This document shows positions 15,744 to 26,362 of a stretch of 64,000 nt of DNA, one piece after another (the stretch's first letter is position 1; each line of letters opens with the position of its first letter). The notes under the pieces are model-generated. The model did not search any database, was not told where the DNA came from, and saw only the letters and a program-made list of their open reading frames with translations. The DNA lies in NCBI GenBank assembly GCA_965228005.1, contig CBDDGV010000001.1, positions 558,001 through 622,000 of the forward strand, written 5' to 3'. The DNA is from JBCCXZ01 sp965228005. Lineage in GTDB: Bacteria; Planctomycetota; Planctomycetia; Pirellulales; Lacipirellulaceae. The translations under genes and the position numbers were made by a program.

Positions 15744-16064
15744 TCAGACCATGTCCTTCAGCTTCTTCAGCGGACGGACCTTCACGACCTTGCGGGCCGG
15801 CTTGGCCTTGAACATCTGCGTCTCACCCGTGAACGGGTTCACACCCTCGCGAGCCGGCACGGCGTCCTTCTTCTGGACGACGATCTTGCAGAGCCCGGGG
15901 ATCGTGAACGTCTCGGGCCCCTTCTTGCCGAGAGCCTTGCCGATCTCATCGTTCAGGGCGTCGAAGACGGCCCCAACGTCACGCTTGGTGAGGCCGGTGG
16001 CCTCGGCGATGGCGCCGTAAATCTCGGTTTTGGTCGGTGCTTTCTTGACGGCGGCTTTAGCCAT
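15744..16064 (-). CDS. HU/IHF-family DNA-binding protein
   Basis: A 106-residue nucleoid protein. The N-terminal helices read KTEIYGAIAEATGLTKRDVGAVFDAL, the beta arm contains NPFTGETQMFKAKPARKVVKV, and the order fits HU/IHF. The lysine/alanine-rich N-terminal extension (MAKAAVKKAPTK) is a little longer than in E. coli HU, as is common in planctomycetes. AAGGAGG sits eight bases before the ATG. A strong terminator follows, so the gene is monocistronic and likely highly expressed. Confidence 0.93.
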   Translation of the reverse strand: MAKAAVKKAPTKTEIYGAIAEATGLTKRDVGAVFDALNDEIGKALGKKGPETFTIPGLCKIVVQKKDAVPAREGVNPFTGETQMFKAKPARKVVKVRPLKKLKDMV

Positions 16065-16554
16065 TGCGTCTACCCTCCTTCGTCCTTGATTAATGTGCAG
16101 TGAATGCGGATTGTCCTACGCCAGGCGAACCCGACGTGATGATTGGAAGACCGATAGCAATAAAAAACAAGGCGTACTTCCTCGGAATGGCCTGAAAAAC
16201 AAGGCTATTCCGAGTGTCCGCCCCTGCGTTTCGGCTTCCACAGGCGAGCAAACGTACACCGCGGATCCGCGTTCTGCCGTGAAAAAACAGGCATTTCTGA
16301 TCATCTAGGGACCCTGGGCCGCCTCAAACACTGAGTTTGTCCAATCCGGAACGAAGCACTAAACTGTTCTCTAGACAATGTTTACGCACAGACTCCTAAG
16401 CCCCCGCGGTTGGCCTGGATCGAGCAACGGCTCTAGGGCAAAACCGACTCCTGGGTGTTGAGGATTCCGATTCTATCGGTTCTTCAGCCCTGTCTGCGGC
16501 CGGCAGGCAGGCAGCCCGAATGCCGCATTTTTTTCTTCCCGCCCCGGCTTCCGA
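16065..16554. promoter_or_regulatory. Intergenic region between HU and the PQQ gene, with hairpins
   Basis: No gene is convincing here. It must hold the divergent promoters of HU (minus) and the large PQQ-repeat gene (plus). A 12-bp inverted repeat with one mismatch, CTCGGAATGGCC (16181-16192) and GGCTATTCCGAG (16203-16214), has a ten-base A-rich loop and lies upstream of HU. A terminator-like GCGGC..GCCGC stem followed by seven Ts at 16496-16534 lies just before the PQQ gene. Confidence 0.5.
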
Positions 16555-19500
16555 ATGCAGACACCAGCAAAAACGCTAGCGATCCTGTCCGTCGCGGCGG
16601 TCTTGCTCTCCCCCGACCCGTCGCGGAACGCGGCCGCCGCGGAAGTCTACCCGAACACCGACCGTTCCCTGGACCGGGCGATGACTCGGGCGGCCGAGCG
16701 GCTCGAAGCGGGCACCTATCAGGAAGCACTGCTGTACCTCGATCAGGTCCTGGCGCGAGATGAAGACGTCTTCCTCAGGTCGTCGTCCAGCGAGATGGTC
16801 GGGGCTAAGAACCGCGCCTCGCAACTGCTCGACGATCTGAGCCCAGAGGGCCTCGAAGCGTACCGGGCCCGATTCAGCGCCGAAGCAGGCAGGCTTGTCA
16901 AAGCTGCCATCGAGAAAGGCGACTACGACGAACTCGCCGGCCTGGTCTTGCGGTTCGCACAGACCGACGCCGGACGGGATGGGGCCCTCGTGCTCGCCAG
17001 GCACTACGCCGACCAAGGTGAACACGGCCGGGCCGCCCGCCTCTACCAGCAACTCGCCAGCTCGAGGCACAGCCGTCCGGAATACAGCGTGCTCGCCGCT
17101 GCCAGCTTTGCCGCTCAAGGGGACGCCGAGTCAGCAGAGCGTGTGTTGCAGCCCCGACCGGTCGCTTCAGCCCGGATTGAGTCCGGCGGCCACTCGCGCC
17201 CGGTGCAAGGCGTGCTCGACGATTGGGCGGCGTCGCTCGCTGGGGTGAAGCCGACGCTCACTTTCTCCGAGCTTCACAACTGGCTCACCGAGGGCGGCGG
17301 CCCTCAACGATTGTCAATCGCCGACGGGGGGCTCCCGCACTCGCGGATCGCCTGGGGCGTCGAGCTGCTCTCCCCGTCGCTCCAGTCGCTGCACGACACG
17401 CTGCTCCGGGCGGCCCTCACGCGGAGGAGGTACGCCGTGCCCGCCGCGTCCCCGATCGCTGCAGGCCGCTACGTCGTTTCTCGCACGGCCACCGGGCTGC
17501 TCACGGTCGACTTCCAGACCGGCAAGCGGCTGTGGAAGGTCGACTACCCCGAGCCGGTGGTGCAGCTTCTGCTCCAGCAAGCGCTCCGCAAGAACTCCGC
17601 CCCGCCCGAGCAATCCTCTGTCGAGGCGTTCTCCCGTCGCGTCTGGCTCGACAAGCTCTACAGCTCCATCAGCAGCGACGGGCAGCATGTATTCGCCCTG
17701 ACCCCCGACAGCAAGCAACCCACTCAGGTCTGGAACGCCAGACCCCGCCTCGGCCGGGGAATCATCACGGTGCTCCCTTCGAATACCCTGAACGCCTATT
17801 GGCTCGACCGAGGGGGCGAACCCGTTTGGTCCGTCTCGGAACTCAGCGACGGCGACAAGCAGCAGCCGGTGTTCTTCTTGGGGACGCCGCTCGCGGTCGA
17901 GGGCATCCTCTATTGTTTGGCCGAACTGGCCGGCGGAGCGCTCCACCTCGTCGCGCTCGACGCCGGCAGCGGCGAAGAACTCTGGCGGCAGCACCTTGCC
18001 AGCCTGGAGAACAGCGTCCAGCTCAACCCGCAACGCGGCTTGATTGGGGCGACACCCTCCTACCACTCGGGCATCCTGGTCTGCCCCACGGGGGTCGGTT
18101 TCGTCGTCGGCTACGACCTAGCAAAACAGACCCTCGCTTGGGCCTACCGATACGACTCCGACGACGACAAGCCGGCCATGACGCGGGCCCAGCGGCTCCG
18201 CCTGGCCGCAGGCGAGAACCCCGCTTGGGCTCAGAACGGCACCCAGATCGCCAATGGCCGGGTCTGGCTCACCCCGCCCGATTCCAACAACCTGCACTGC
18301 CTCGACCTGACGACGGGCAAAGTGCTTTGGAAGCGGCCCCGCGGACCCGACTTCCTTTCCGTGGCAGGGCTCGGCGAATCCGCCATGCTTGTCGGGGCCA
18401 AAGGCATCCGGTTCATCAACCCGCAAACCGGCGAACCCTTGGGCGCCGAAACTCTCGGCTTGCCCGCGGGCTACATGCCTACCGGTCAGGGCTTTGTCTC
18501 CGGGGGAGAGTACTTCCTGCCCGTCTACTCCACCGAAGAGACCAGCGCAGCGGTCGTCGCGATCGATCCGGTTGCCCGAACGCTGAAGATCAGCAACCCC
18601 ACGCAAGACGCCCAGCCCATGGGCAACCTCATCTGCCACGACGGGGCCATCCTCTCCCAAGACGGAGTTCGACTGAAGCGTTTCGATCAAGTCGAGTTGC
18701 TCCGCCTCCGGGCGCTCGCCGCTCTGGATCAAAACCCCCAAGACTCCGACTCCTTGCGCGTGCTCGGCGAAATCGCCTACGGAAGAGGCGACAACCAAGA
18801 AGCCCTCCGCTACCTGGTAGAAGCCTGGGAGCAATCGCCCGGCTCCACACTGGTGCAGTCGGTGCTCGCGGAGTGCTTGGTCTCTGCGCTCGACTCCGAC
18901 TTCGCGACACACCGCGCTCGCCTGCCGATCCTGCGCCGCTTGGCCGCCAGCCGCACCGACGACCGCCTTGCGCTCCTGCGGATCGAGTGTGAAGGGGCGC
19001 TCGCCACGGGCGACCCTCTCGGGGCGTTCGACGCTTGCTTGAAGCTCTACGCTTCCGATGCCTTCGACGAAGCAGGCCTCGACATCCGCGGCCGCCGGAA
19101 GGTGAGAATCGAGCGCTGGTTGCGTGCTCAATCCCGTGCAATCTGGGAAGAAGCCAGCCCCACGCAGCGACGGCAGATCGAGGAGAAGCTCGCCGCCGTG
19201 CTCGACAACACGAACGACGACCGGCCCTCGGGCGTCTCTGGAGTACCCCGACCCCTGGCCGCCTTCGGCGACTTGCCCGTGATGCAGCCCCGATGGTTAG
19301 CGAACGCCGCCAGACTCGTCGCGGACGGCGACACCGCGCGTGGCGCCCAGTTCCTGCTAGCCCACGCCCGCTACGACAGCGACCCAGAGGAAGCGCTCCC
19401 GCTGCTCTCCGCCGCGCTGCGTCGCGCCGACCGCCCCGCCGCGGCTGACTATTACTCCCGTATGCTATCCGGCGCCGACGGCCCCGGGCCTTTGCCGGCG

Positions 19501-20997
19501 TCAGACGACGCGCTCGGCTGGCCGCTCGGCTCGGTGACCGTGTCGGTCAACGACCACGCAGTCGACCGCGCCCGCGTCAAGGCCGGCATGTACCAACGCC
19601 TCCTGCTGGAGAGCGGCGACCCGGTGGTGGGATCTGGCCCCCTGCTCTTCTCCCGCAACACGAGCGAGATCATCGGCTACGACGCGCTCGGCAGACGCCG
19701 CTTCTCGGCCCAGCTCGGTTCGCAAGTCAGGACGCCCCGCATCTACGGCCGCTCGCACGGCGGGCTCCTGGTCGTGTCGGTCGGCACTGAGGTCATTGCG
19801 TTCGACACGCTCGCCGAGGGAGTTCCCGTGCTGTGGCGGGTCGGCATCAGCGGCTCGCTCGGGTCGGTTGGCGCCTCCAACGCCCGCTTGCGGGAGAGCC
19901 CCATCCGGCGCCCCGGCTCTTCGCGACCCCCGAGGCTGGAGTTCGGCGGGGCCTGGATCGGCGTGCTCGGCCCCCTGAACGAAGCCGGCTGCGTCTTGCA
20001 GTCCGGCAGAACGCTCTTCTGCCTCGACCCGATGACCGGCGAACAACTCTGGTCGCGGGACGACGCCCCCGCCGGTTGCGACCTCGTCGGGGACCACGAG
20101 GTGGTCGTCTGCACCCCGCGCGGCAAGACCGAGGCCCTAGTCTACAGCATGGTGGACGGCCGCTCGCTCGGCAGCTGCACCACGCCAGAGTACAAGAGCC
20201 AGCTCGCCACGCGGGGCCGATCGGTGATCACCTGGAGGCTCTCCGGAAACCGCCGGCTGCTGGCGGCCGTCGACGCCGTTTCGGGAGAAACGCGCTGGGA
20301 ACAGAAGTTCGAAGGGCGTTCCGTCGTCGACATCGCCGAGAACCGCTACGTCGCGGTGGCCGAGCCCAGCGGGGCCCTCTGCGTGATCGACGCCGAAGAC
20401 GGGAGCCGCATCGTGGAGCGGCAGGACCGTTTCGAATCGAACCTCAAGTCGATCCACCTGGTTGCCTCCCCGCGGAGCTTCCTGCTCGCCGCCGACCTGG
20501 ACACGCCGGGGAAGAAGCCCGTCACGCGACGCCCCGCCCTCGACCGGAACGACTTCCCGAACATCAGCGGCAAGGTGTTCCTCTTCGACCGGTACGACGG
20601 GTCGATGCGTTGGCGGCACGCGGCTCAGGTGTATGAGCAGCGGCTGATGCTTGCCCAACCGCAGGAGCTGCCCATTATTGTTTTCGTCGGCGCCTCGCCT
20701 GGGACGCCAACCACACGGAACCGCTCCAGCATCAACATCCTGGTCCTTGAGCGAGCCACGGGCCGGCTGATTACCCAGCAAGAGCGGCTTGAGAACTCGC
20801 ACATCGTTGAGGTTTCCATCTCCAACGCCGAAGAGCGCGAGATATCCATCGACATGGCCAAGAAGAGCGTGCAGCTCAGATTCGCCGATGGCCGACGGCC
20901 CCCGGAACCGCCCTTCATGGACGACGGCTTCCGCGGCCCGGCGAGCGGCGGTCTCTTCCGGGTGTTCCGGAACGCGATCAACTCCACAGCGCCCTAG
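16555..20997 (+). CDS. Large secreted PQQ-like beta-propeller and TPR protein
   Basis: A 1480-residue exported protein. Residues 1-30 are a signal peptide ending in NAAAAEVY. A TPR-like helical region (about 40-220) precedes a first quinoprotein-type propeller (about 290-720). Its blades carry the G-x-x-L-W pattern, for example GKRLWKVDY, GEELWRQHL and KVLWKRPRG. A second TPR region (about 720-960) and a second propeller (about 1040-1440, with GEQLWSRDD and GETRWEQKF) follow. I see no dehydrogenase active site, so it is probably a scaffold or assembly protein and not a PQQ enzyme. It heads a 13-gene co-directional run. Confidence 0.85.
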   Translation: MQTPAKTLAILSVAAVLLSPDPSRNAAAAEVYPNTDRSLDRAMTRAAERLEAGTYQEALLYLDQVLARDEDVFLRSSSSEMVGAKNRASQLLDDLSPEGLEAYRARFSAEAGRLVKAAIEKGDYDELAGLVLRFAQTDAGRDGALVLARHYADQGEHGRAARLYQQLASSRHSRPEYSVLAAASFAAQGDAESAERVLQPRPVASARIESGGHSRPVQGVLDDWAASLAGVKPTLTFSELHNWLTEGGGPQRLSIADGGLPHSRIAWGVELLSPSLQSLHDTLLRAALTRRRYAVPAASPIAAGRYVVSRTATGLLTVDFQTGKRLWKVDYPEPVVQLLLQQALRKNSAPPEQSSVEAFSRRVWLDKLYSSISSDGQHVFALTPDSKQPTQVWNARPRLGRGIITVLPSNTLNAYWLDRGGEPVWSVSELSDGDKQQPVFFLGTPLAVEGILYCLAELAGGALHLVALDAGSGEELWRQHLASLENSVQLNPQRGLIGATPSYHSGILVCPTGVGFVVGYDLAKQTLAWAYRYDSDDDKPAMTRAQRLRLAAGENPAWAQNGTQIANGRVWLTPPDSNNLHCLDLTTGKVLWKRPRGPDFLSVAGLGESAMLVGAKGIRFINPQTGEPLGAETLGLPAGYMPTGQGFVSGGEYFLPVYSTEETSAAVVAIDPVARTLKISNPTQDAQPMGNLICHDGAILSQDGVRLKRFDQVELLRLRALAALDQNPQDSDSLRVLGEIAYGRGDNQEALRYLVEAWEQSPGSTLVQSVLAECLVSALDSDFATHRARLPILRRLAASRTDDRLALLRIECEGALATGDPLGAFDACLKLYASDAFDEAGLDIRGRRKVRIERWLRAQSRAIWEEASPTQRRQIEEKLAAVLDNTNDDRPSGVSGVPRPLAAFGDLPVMQPRWLANAARLVADGDTARGAQFLLAHARYDSDPEEALPLLSAALRRADRPAAADYYSRMLSGADGPGPLPASDDALGWPLGSVTVSVNDHAVDRARVKAGMYQRLLLESGDPVVGSGPLLFSRNTSEIIGYDALGRRRFSAQLGSQVRTPRIYGRSHGGLLVVSVGTEVIAFDTLAEGVPVLWRVGISGSLGSVGASNARLRESPIRRPGSSRPPRLEFGGAWIGVLGPLNEAGCVLQSGRTLFCLDPMTGEQLWSRDDAPAGCDLVGDHEVVVCTPRGKTEALVYSMVDGRSLGSCTTPEYKSQLATRGRSVITWRLSGNRRLLAAVDAVSGETRWEQKFEGRSVVDIAENRYVAVAEPSGALCVIDAEDGSRIVERQDRFESNLKSIHLVASPRSFLLAADLDTPGKKPVTRRPALDRNDFPNISGKVFLFDRYDGSMRWRHAAQVYEQRLMLAQPQELPIIVFVGASPGTPTTRNRSSINILVLERATGRLITQQERLENSHIVEVSISNAEEREISIDMAKKSVQLRFADGRRPPEPPFMDDGFRGPASGGLFRVFRNAINSTAP

Positions 20998-21036
20998 CCA
21001 GCCCGGCAACATCAACCACTCACCACGGCTACCGCC

Positions 21037-22101
21037 ATGAACGCGATCACAAGCCGCAGAAGGATCGACAAGCTGGTTGCCCTGCTCGCGCTGACCGGGC
21101 TTCTCGCGACGATGCACCAGCCGAGTCGGGCCGCCTCGGACACGCCCGAGGTCGACCGCGTCGTCAGCGAAGGGCTCGACTGGCTCGCCCTGCAGCAGCA
21201 CCGGCTCGGACACTGGAAAGCCCAGGGCCGCTACCCGACCGCGATGACTTCGCTGGCCGGACTCGCCTTCCTCTGCGAAGGCTCCACCACCACCCAGGGC
21301 AAGTACGCCGAGAACCTCCGCCGCGCGGTCGACTTCCTCGTCCGACGCAGCCGCCAGAACGGCCTCATCGGCGACCAGGACGACGACCGTTACACCTATG
21401 GCCACGGCTTCGCGATGCTGTTCCTCTCGCAGGTGCTCGGGGAGGAGGAAGACCTCCAGCGGCGGATGCAACTCATCGAGGTGCTCACCAAGGCGGTCGA
21501 GTTTACCGGCAAGGCCCAGACCAAGGCCGGCGGCTGGGGCTACGTCAGCGCCCGCGACGGCAACGGCTTCGACGAAGGCTCCACCACCATCACCCAGGTG
21601 CAAGGCCTCCGCGGCTGCCGCAACGCGGGCATCCCGGTGCCCAAAGAGATCATCGACAAAGCGGTCGAGTACATCCGCCGCTGCACGCTCCCCGACGGGG
21701 CGGTCCAGTACAGCTCCAAGGGCGGCGGAGGCCGGCCCGCCATCACCGCCGCGGCCATCGCCTGCCTGTTTAATGCCGGAGAATACGACGACCGCTACGT
21801 GCCCAAGATGCTGAAGTACTGCTCCCAGCACCTCAAACCCAACAGCCGCGACAGCTTTGGTCATTGGCACTACGCCCACTTCTATTACTCGCAGGTGCAG
21901 TACCGCGAGGGGGGCGACGTGTGGAAAACCTACATCGCTCAGATGCAGAAGCGGCTGCTCGGCGAGGCCACCAGCGTCTCCACCGGCGGCGGCTCGGTCA
22001 CCGTTTGGCAGCAGGGTTACATCGGCCCGGTCTACACCACGGCGCTCAACCTCGTCATACTCCAGCTAGACAACGCTGCCCTGCCGATCTTCCAGCGGTA
22101 G
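21037..22101 (+). CDS. Secreted prenyltransferase/squalene-cyclase-like repeat protein
   Basis: A 354-residue exported protein with an N-terminal signal sequence (LVALLALTGLLATMHQPSRA). The remainder is made of alpha-alpha repeats with QW-like motifs: WLALQQHRLGHWKAQG near residue 50, GGWGYVSARDG near 165 and a later GPVYTTALNLVILQL. These resemble prenyltransferase and squalene oxidase repeats. The DxDD-type cyclase acid motif is not evident, so a structural or binding role is likely. It sits 39 bases after the PQQ protein and 68 bases before MoxR, a pairing often seen in planctomycete genomes. Confidence 0.82.
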   Translation: MNAITSRRRIDKLVALLALTGLLATMHQPSRAASDTPEVDRVVSEGLDWLALQQHRLGHWKAQGRYPTAMTSLAGLAFLCEGSTTTQGKYAENLRRAVDFLVRRSRQNGLIGDQDDDRYTYGHGFAMLFLSQVLGEEEDLQRRMQLIEVLTKAVEFTGKAQTKAGGWGYVSARDGNGFDEGSTTITQVQGLRGCRNAGIPVPKEIIDKAVEYIRRCTLPDGAVQYSSKGGGGRPAITAAAIACLFNAGEYDDRYVPKMLKYCSQHLKPNSRDSFGHWHYAHFYYSQVQYREGGDVWKTYIAQMQKRLLGEATSVSTGGGSVTVWQQGYIGPVYTTALNLVILQLDNAALPIFQR

Positions 22102-22169
22102 CCCGCAACCACCGGTTCGTCTCCGCTCTCAATACCCCGCTCGAACCCCAGCCCAAGACACAACATTCT

Positions 22170-23225
<1,056 letters not shown>

Positions 23226-24118
23226 CGCGATCCGACGCGTCGGGCGGCTCGAAGTCCGCGCCAAGTCGGTCGTCGAGGGGCTCCTCAGCGGCATGCACCG
23301 CAGCCCCTACTTCGGGCGCTCCATCGAGTTCCTCCAGCACCGCCAGTACGCCCCCGGCGACGACTACCGGCACATCGACTGGAAGGCCTGGGCCAAGAAA
23401 GACCGGCTCTACGTCAAGCAGTTCGAGGAAGAGTCCAACCTCCGCTGCTCGATCCTCGTCGACACCTCACGCAGCATGGCCTACGGATCGGGCGAGCTGG
23501 ACAAGTTCCAGTACGCAGCCACGGTCGCCGTGAGCCTCGCTTACCTCCTGCTCAAGCAGCACGACTCGGTGCAGTGCATCACGTTCGACAGCGAGATCCG
23601 CACCCGCACCACGCTCCGCAGCACCATGGGGCACCTGACCGCGATTTCCGAGTCGCTCGAAGCCGTCGAGCCCAGCGACCGCACCGCCGCGGGAGGAGTC
23701 CTGGAGCGCGTCGCCAACGAGACCTCCCGCCGCGGCATGGTGGTGCTCGTTTCCGACTTGCTCTCCGACGTCGACGCCACGCTCCGCGGCCTCCGGCTCC
23801 TGCGGCAACGGGGGCACGACACGCTTGTTTTGCACGTGATGGACGACGACGAGATCGACTTCCCTTTCGACGGCCCGATGCGTTTCGACGGGCTCGAAGA
23901 CGCCGAGCAACTCAACTGCAACCCCAAGGCCCTCCGCGAGGGGTACCTCGCCGCGCTCCAGGAGTTCCTCGCCAAGGTCCGCCACGGGTGCGCGAGCCTG
24001 GGAGTCGACTACGCCCTGGTCCGCACCAGCGCCCCGCTCGACGCGGCGCTCGCCGAGTTCTTGAGCAAACGCCTCGCCGCCCGGCGGAAGCGATAACGCA
24101 ACAACTTACGGATAGCCC

Positions 24119-26320
24119 GTGTCGTTTCTCTACGGACAGCTCCTGACGTTCGGCCTGCCGCTGGTGGCGTTGCCGATCGTCATCCACCTGATCAACCTCC
24201 GCCGCCGCAAGCGCGTCGAGTGGGCGGCGATGGACTTCCTGCTGGCCAGCCAGAAGCGGAGCCGCAACTGGATCCTGCTGCAGCAGCTGCTGCTGATGCT
24301 CGCCCGCACCGCCGCGATCGCCGCGGTGGTGCTGATGCTCGCCGGGCCCACGCTGCGCTCCGAGTGGGGCGCCCTGCTAAGCGGCGGACGAACCCATCAC
24401 CTCGTGCTGCTGGACGACAGCTACTCGATGTCCGACGCCTGGGCCGGTGAGGACACCTTCGCCGAAGCCAAGGACGCCGTCGTCGCCCTGTTCCGCGACG
24501 CGCTCGGCGAGCCCGGCGCCCAAGAGGCGACCATCGTCCGCTTCAGCGACGTGCAGAGCGACCCCTCGCTCGACGAACCCTGGCTGCCGCGCACCGCGCT
24601 CAGCCTGGAGAACCTCGACACGCTCCGCACCCGCTTCTCGGAACTCGCCCCCGCCGAGTCCGACGCCGGCCCCGGCCCCGCCCTCACCGCAGCGGCGGGC
24701 CTGATCGAGCCCAACCCCGACGAGAGCAGCATCGTCTACGTCTTCTCCGACTTCCGCCGACGGCAGTGGAGCGAGGGCGACCGCCTCGAGCAGCAGATCA
24801 GCAGCCTCGAGGAGCAGACCAATCAGGTCCACCTCGTCCAGTGCGGCGAGGGCCAGCACCCGAACCTCACCGTCGCCTCGCTCGAGCCCGAGGCCGGCGG
24901 CCGAGCCACGGGCGTCGAGACCTGGTTCCGCGCAGGCGTCACCAACCACGGGCCGGCACGCGTCCCCTCGGTCCTCGCCGAGGTCCGCCAAGACGGCCGC
25001 GACCTGCCGGCGATTGACTTCGGCGCCATCGCCCCCGGAGAGACGGTCGAGCGTCGGTTCCGCGTCGTCTTCCGCGAGACCGGTTGGCACTCACTGCGCG
25101 TGGCCGTGGAGGGCGACGCGGTCGCCGCCGACAACGCCCGCTACTACACATGCGAGACGCCCGACGCCTACCCCGTGCTCGTCATCGACGGCTCGCCGGA
25201 CCGCGTCGACAGCTTCTACCTCCGCAAGGCTCTTGACCCCGGCGGCAAAGGCCTCGCCGGTTGGGCGCCCGTGGTCGAGACCCCCAGCTACCTCCGCAAC
25301 GCCGACGACCTCGACCGCTACGCCGCCGTGTTCCTGCTCGACGCGCCGACCCTCGACGGCTCGGCGGTCGAGCGGGTCGAAGCCTACGCCTCCGCGGGCG
25401 GCGGCGTCGCCCTGTTCCTCGGCCCGTCCAGCCAGGCGGGCTTCCTCAACGAGCGGCTCTACCGCGGCGGCCGGGGCCTGCTGCCCGCGCCCGTCGACCG
25501 ACCGGTGCAGCTGCTCAGCGACCCGCTCAACCCGCAGGCCGATATCGTCGTTTCCGACGCGCCCGTCTTCCGCGTCTTCTCCGGTCAGCGCAACAGCTTC
25601 CTCGCACTCGCCCGGGTGAACCTCTACTACGGCCTGCGGGCCGACTGGCAACTCGCCGATGACAGCGCCGTGAAGCTGCTCGCGTCGCTCCGCAACCGAG
25701 CGCCGCTGGTGCTGGAGAAGCCGTTCGGCGACGGGGTCGTCATCGCTCAGTACACGCGGCTCTCGCCGGCCGGGTCGCGGATCGGGCCCTGGAACAACTG
25801 GGCCGCCAACCCGGCCTTCCCGATCTATATCAACGAACTCGTCGGGGCGCTCTCCGCTAACCGCCGGGGCGCGCCCGGCGCCGAAGCCGGCAAGCCGCTC
25901 ACCGTGGAAGTCGACCCCGAACAACACACGCCCTTGGTGCAGGTCTTCGCACCCGGCGGATCGTCGTCGACCGCGCAAGCGAAGCCCGACGATGCAGGAC
26001 GGCTGACGGCCACACTCTCGCCCCGCCCTGCGAGCGGCGTCTGGCGGGCCGAGCTGACCTCTCCCGACGGCAAGACCGAACAGCGGCTGATCGCGGTCAA
26101 TGTTGAGCCAAACGAAGGCGACCTCAACCGGCTCAGCGGCTCCGCACTCGCCGCCGCCATGCCCGATGCCAACTACCGCTACGCCCTGGCGAAGGACTTT
26201 CGCCGCGGCGAAGAGCAGCTCGCCGGCTACGGACTGGGCGACGCGCTGCTCTACGCTTTGATTGCCGTGATCGCCCTCGAGCAATGGCTCGCTTACCGCA
26301 CCGGCTACCACAGCGGCTGA
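24119..26320 (+). CDS. BatA/vWA-domain membrane protein
   Basis: A 733-residue protein starting at GTG 24119. The N-terminal BatA domain has a membrane helix (LLTFGLPLVALPIVIHLINLRRRKRVEW) and a second at about 60-80 (LLLMLARTAAIAAVVLML). A vWA-like domain from about 95 has the degenerate MIDAS DDSYSMS. A large beta-rich region (about 250-680) and a last membrane helix (GDALLYALIAVIALEQWLAYR) follow. The domain order matches aerotolerance-type BatA proteins in MoxR operons. Both termini anchor the central region in the periplasm. Confidence 0.85.
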   Translation: MSFLYGQLLTFGLPLVALPIVIHLINLRRRKRVEWAAMDFLLASQKRSRNWILLQQLLLMLARTAAIAAVVLMLAGPTLRSEWGALLSGGRTHHLVLLDDSYSMSDAWAGEDTFAEAKDAVVALFRDALGEPGAQEATIVRFSDVQSDPSLDEPWLPRTALSLENLDTLRTRFSELAPAESDAGPGPALTAAAGLIEPNPDESSIVYVFSDFRRRQWSEGDRLEQQISSLEEQTNQVHLVQCGEGQHPNLTVASLEPEAGGRATGVETWFRAGVTNHGPARVPSVLAEVRQDGRDLPAIDFGAIAPGETVERRFRVVFRETGWHSLRVAVEGDAVAADNARYYTCETPDAYPVLVIDGSPDRVDSFYLRKALDPGGKGLAGWAPVVETPSYLRNADDLDRYAAVFLLDAPTLDGSAVERVEAYASAGGGVALFLGPSSQAGFLNERLYRGGRGLLPAPVDRPVQLLSDPLNPQADIVVSDAPVFRVFSGQRNSFLALARVNLYYGLRADWQLADDSAVKLLASLRNRAPLVLEKPFGDGVVIAQYTRLSPAGSRIGPWNNWAANPAFPIYINELVGALSANRRGAPGAEAGKPLTVEVDPEQHTPLVQVFAPGGSSSTAQAKPDDAGRLTATLSPRPASGVWRAELTSPDGKTEQRLIAVNVEPNEGDLNRLSGSALAAAMPDANYRYALAKDFRRGEEQLAGYGLGDALLYALIAVIALEQWLAYRTGYHSG

Positions 26321-26362
26321 CCCGCCGCGTCCTGTCGACCGCAGAACGCCGATCCAAAGTAC

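Noticed and set aside
16093..16308. Open frames on both strands in the HU-PQQ gap
   Set aside because: Both overlap a clear inverted repeat, lack ribosome-binding sites and have no recognisable protein features.
16496..16534. Rho-independent terminator before the PQQ gene
   Set aside because: The stem is only five pairs around a long loop, and no upstream plus-strand gene needs it. I kept it only as a hairpin note.
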